Shown here piece by piece: positions 13,170 through 14,906 of a stretch of DNA of 14,906 nucleotides. The stretch is from CAYJAD01 sp964371225 (lineage in GTDB: Bacteria; Desulfobacterota; Desulfovibrionia; Desulfovibrionales; Desulfovibrionaceae). The stretch covers positions 1 to 14,906 of the forward strand of contig CAYJNA010000062.1 in assembly GCA_964371225.1 (NCBI GenBank). The letters are read 5' to 3'. The notes under the pieces are model-generated. The model was not told the origin of the DNA. It searched no databases and was given only the letters and a program-made list of their open reading frames with translations. The position numbers were made by a program, and so were the translations under genes. The stretch's first letter is position 1. Each line of letters opens with the position of its first letter.

Positions 13170-13449
13170 CTTACTGGCTACAATGGTGATTCTTAAAGTT
13201 TATATGAGAACCAGACATATGCCCCCTATGCAATCATGCTAAACCTTAATCCTACTATCTCATCAAAGACCACCTTCCCAGCGCAAGCATCCATGCAGAT
13301 GTATCCACGTAGTCACATCAAGGAGACATCACGTAACATCAACACATGGAGCGTCATGGCTCTGCTCATCGTTTCTAGAAAAGATACACTATTATATGGG
13401 AGGATACAAACACACTCATCTTAACAAACTTCAACATAAGGACATAACC
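13170..13449. other. gap between the HUH gene and the antitoxin gene
   Basis: This 280-bp gap has no gene I can support. A 62-codon frame (13236-13424) lacks a ribosome binding site and recognisable protein. A toxin gene would be expected here for the following antitoxin, but none is seen on either strand. Confidence 0.55.
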
Positions 13450-13743
13450 ATGAACAAAGAACCTCCATGCGTGTCTTCACCCTATGACGTCAGTGACACG
13501 GACATGCTCAGTTACCTCCATCGCGCTCAAGAACAAGGCACTGATGCCTTTCTCGAAGCACTTGCAACTGTGGCTAAGGCTAAAGGTATGGAACATATTG
13601 CCCAGAAGGGAAACCTTAGCAGAGGAAGCCTCTATCGTGCGCTCAAAGTAGGAGCAAACCCACGCTATGACACCATAGACAGAGTTCTTACATCTCTTGG
13701 CATCAGTATGCAGTTAACCTTAAACACCAAGGAGAAATCATGA
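13450..13743 (+). CDS. HI1420/HigA-type antitoxin (addiction-module antidote), orphan
   Basis: Helix-turn-helix antidote protein of the HI1420 family, 97 residues. The typical pattern is seen in order: PYDVSDTDMLSYLHRAQEQG (11-30), DAFLEALATVAKAKGMEHIA (32-51), LSRGSLYRALKVGANPRYDT (57-76) and VLTSLGISMQL. It would bind its own promoter and neutralise a RelE/HigB-fold toxin (HI1419 type), which normally is encoded directly upstream. The start ATG 13450 has AAGGA seven bases upstream; the longer reading from 13396 has none. The gene ends in ATGA, overlapping the next start by four bases, so the pair is translationally coupled. The absence of a toxin suggests use as a regulator, or a link to the downstream gene. 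Confidence 0.8.
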   Translation: MNKEPPCVSSPYDVSDTDMLSYLHRAQEQGTDAFLEALATVAKAKGMEHIAQKGNLSRGSLYRALKVGANPRYDTIDRVLTSLGISMQLTLNTKEKS

Positions 13744-14216
13744 ATTTTCTAAAGAAGGCTCATAACGTACAAGCCAGTATCTCATTCTCAGTCAAGGCAG
13801 TGCCTACTGAACAGAATGGATATATAGGCATTGTTGAAGGCTCCATTTACGATGAACACGGATCGATAACAGACTTTAGCACAGCTGATGCCGTATCCAG
13901 TGATTCTACGCGACCTGAAGACATTCTAAACAAGGCAAAAGAGAGTGTTGCCGAACTTCTCCTACAGAGAGCACAACCTACATACCCATCCCCCGCACAA
14001 CACCAAGCATTTCCATCGCCTACAAAGCAAGACAAGGCCAAAAGCAATGGTGGTGGAACCAAACCTGCTTCGGACAAACAGAAAGAGGTCATTATAAGTA
14101 AATGTGAAAAGTTAAGAAAGAATCCTGATGACATATGTCAAAATGTATGCGGTAAGCCTCTGCATAAGTTACGAGGCCAAGATGCACATGAAGTCATCCA
14201 ATCACTTATACACTAA
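13740..14216 (+). CDS. hypothetical protein, possible ssDNA-recombination accessory
   Basis: Function not recognised; 158 residues. Residues about 9-75 are predicted strand-rich then helical (QASISFSVKAV ... IVEGSI ... KAKESVAELLLQ). A low-complexity P/S/K/G linker (80-108) follows, then a small helical C-terminal module ASDKQKEVIISKCEKLRKNP ... LHKLRGQDAHEVIQSLI. That module has the look of the short helical tail found in some phage single-strand annealing (Rad52/RecT-like) and ssDNA-handling proteins. It overlaps the antitoxin stop by four bases (ATGA). It is not toxin-like in size or fold as far as can be seen. Similarity of its N-terminal part to the gene at 14334 is noted separately. Confidence 0.65.
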   Translation: MNFLKKAHNVQASISFSVKAVPTEQNGYIGIVEGSIYDEHGSITDFSTADAVSSDSTRPEDILNKAKESVAELLLQRAQPTYPSPAQHQAFPSPTKQDKAKSNGGGTKPASDKQKEVIISKCEKLRKNPDDICQNVCGKPLHKLRGQDAHEVIQSLIH

Positions 14217-14256
14217 CAAGCCACCGTATGAGAAAACTTTGGCATTGTCATAAGGA

Positions 14257-14291
14257 TAGCAAGTCAAGTGAATACAATGGCTGACTTGCTA
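14257..14291 (+). repeat. 10-bp inverted repeat between two hypothetical genes
   Basis: TAGCAAGTCA (14257-14266) pairs perfectly with TGACTTGCTA (14282-14291), loop of 15 bases. No T-run follows, so it is more likely an mRNA hairpin or protein site than a terminator. Confidence 0.5.
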
Positions 14292-14333
14292 CACCTCACC
14301 TGCATAGTAACCCTACACCATAAGGAGCGTTAG

Positions 14334-14690
14334 ATGAAGACTAACTCCCACACCCCCGTTTCAAATGCGACAGAAAGTGATCCACCTACTCCCCCTCTTA
14401 ACAAAGGTCTATTTTCCTGCAGTGAAGAGCTGCACACTTTTCCCACGAAAGAAAATGACTTCACCGCCATTGTAAAAACCGTAATACGGTATAAAGGTAA
14501 TGAAGTGTCTTCCCTCGGCGTATGCTCTGCTGCCACCGAACAAGGCAATAAAGACCCCAACCACCTTATTTACCAAGCCATGAAGGAGGCTTCAACCAAC
14601 ATAGAGACCCTCATCTGTGAAGGCTTAGCAGCCACGAATAAGATGAAAGTTGAGGACTCAGCCCTCTCTAAAGACAAGTCAAGAACATAA
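14334..14690 (+). CDS. hypothetical protein, possible paralogue of the gene at 13740
   Basis: Function not recognised; 118 residues. AAGGAG (14322-14327) lies six bases before the ATG, so this is very likely translated. The N-terminal 40 residues are low-complexity (T, P, S, N). Residues 43-98 (DFTAIVKTVIRYKGNEVSSL ... LIYQAMKEASTNIETLICEG) form two predicted strands and a helix, with the strand-turn-strand-helix order also seen in the N-terminal part of the upstream protein. Phage annealing proteins have a broadly similar core, which would suit a replication module, but the match is too weak to name. The gene is followed by an 11-bp inverted repeat. Confidence 0.7.
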   Translation: MKTNSHTPVSNATESDPPTPPLNKGLFSCSEELHTFPTKENDFTAIVKTVIRYKGNEVSSLGVCSAATEQGNKDPNHLIYQAMKEASTNIETLICEGLAATNKMKVEDSALSKDKSRT

Positions 14691-14710
14691 GCCACCCCTG
14701 CCTGTTAACA

Positions 14711-14747
14711 AGTGACCAAGTAATGTTTCCAGCATCACTTGGTCACT
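14711..14747 (+). terminator. inverted repeat after the last gene
   Basis: AGTGACCAAGT (14711-14721) pairs perfectly with ACTTGGTCACT (14737-14747), loop of 15 bases, 20 bases after the stop codon. No T-run follows, so termination is not certain. Confidence 0.5.
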
Positions 14748-14906
14748 ATACATAGAGAGCCTTGGTACAACTCTACGCAACCAAAGAACGTACTGCATCT
14801 GCCTTAAGATCGTAGTGTAGAGCTAGTTGCATCTATTTGAGCACTGTTGAGTGTAGCAGTTGTAGAGCGTACCACAATCTATACATGAGTTGGGAAACTA
14901 TTGTAG
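14748..14906. other. non-coding right end with GTAGAG repeats
   Basis: No gene is seen. GGTAC-AA-CTCTAC (14764-14776) is an inverted counterpart of GTAGAG-C-GTACC (14862-14873), and a third GTAGAG lies at 14817-14822. These could belong to a binding-site cluster or origin that continues past the window. Confidence 0.4.

Noticed and set aside
13236..13424. 62-codon frame as a candidate toxin for the orphan antitoxin
   Set aside because: No Shine-Dalgarno, composition not like a RelE/HigB toxin, and no family motif.

Overview
The window looks like chromosomal DNA of a Desulfovibrionaceae-type bacterium (Desulfovibrio, Lawsonia, Bilophila and relatives). The main reason is the flagellins: short proteins of about 295 residues whose N-terminal text closely matches Desulfovibrio flagellins. 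Composition is moderate, not GC-rich. The genus cannot be fixed from the sequence alone.

Layout. (1) Positions 1-3447, minus strand: three tandem flagellin genes, the first cut by the window edge. The first two are in indel-free register, offset by exactly 1316 bp. Two have sigma-54-like promoters and the third a sigma-28 promoter. All three leaders carry the same design: a hairpin with GGA in a six-base loop about 45-48 nt upstream of the start, and a second GGA-hexaloop hairpin that holds the Shine-Dalgarno sequence. This is the expected layout of a dual CsrA repression site. (2) Positions 3942-7704, plus strand: a tightly packed housekeeping run, panB (pantothenate synthesis), a PdxY-type pyridoxal/pyridoxamine kinase, murI (glutamate racemase) and a class V aminotransferase of the alanine-glyoxylate type. 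(3) Positions 7822-8218: an HU-type nucleoid protein gene and tRNA-Ser(UGA), followed by a strong terminator.

(4) From 8219 to the right edge the gene content changes to accessory DNA that looks like a P4/CP4-like satellite or integrated plasmid placed at the tRNA-Ser 3' end. It holds a zinc-finger protein, a C4-antisense-RNA-like cloverleaf, an AlpA/excisionase-like helix-turn-helix protein, a small basic protein, a DUF3987 primase/helicase-type ATPase, a YagK/YfjJ (inovirus Gp2-like) HUH replication protein, an orphan HI1420/HigA-type antitoxin, and two small unknown proteins that may be related to each other. No integrase, capsid or portal gene is visible. An 11-bp copy of the tRNA 3' end at 12376-12386 may mark an internal or older att site, dividing the region into two modules.

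The most promising points are the covarying dual GGA-hairpin leaders on the flagellin genes, the cloverleaf RNA in front of the AlpA-like gene, a consensus sigma-28 promoter pointing the wrong way straight into a terminator between two flagellin genes, and the toxin-less antitoxin in the replication module.
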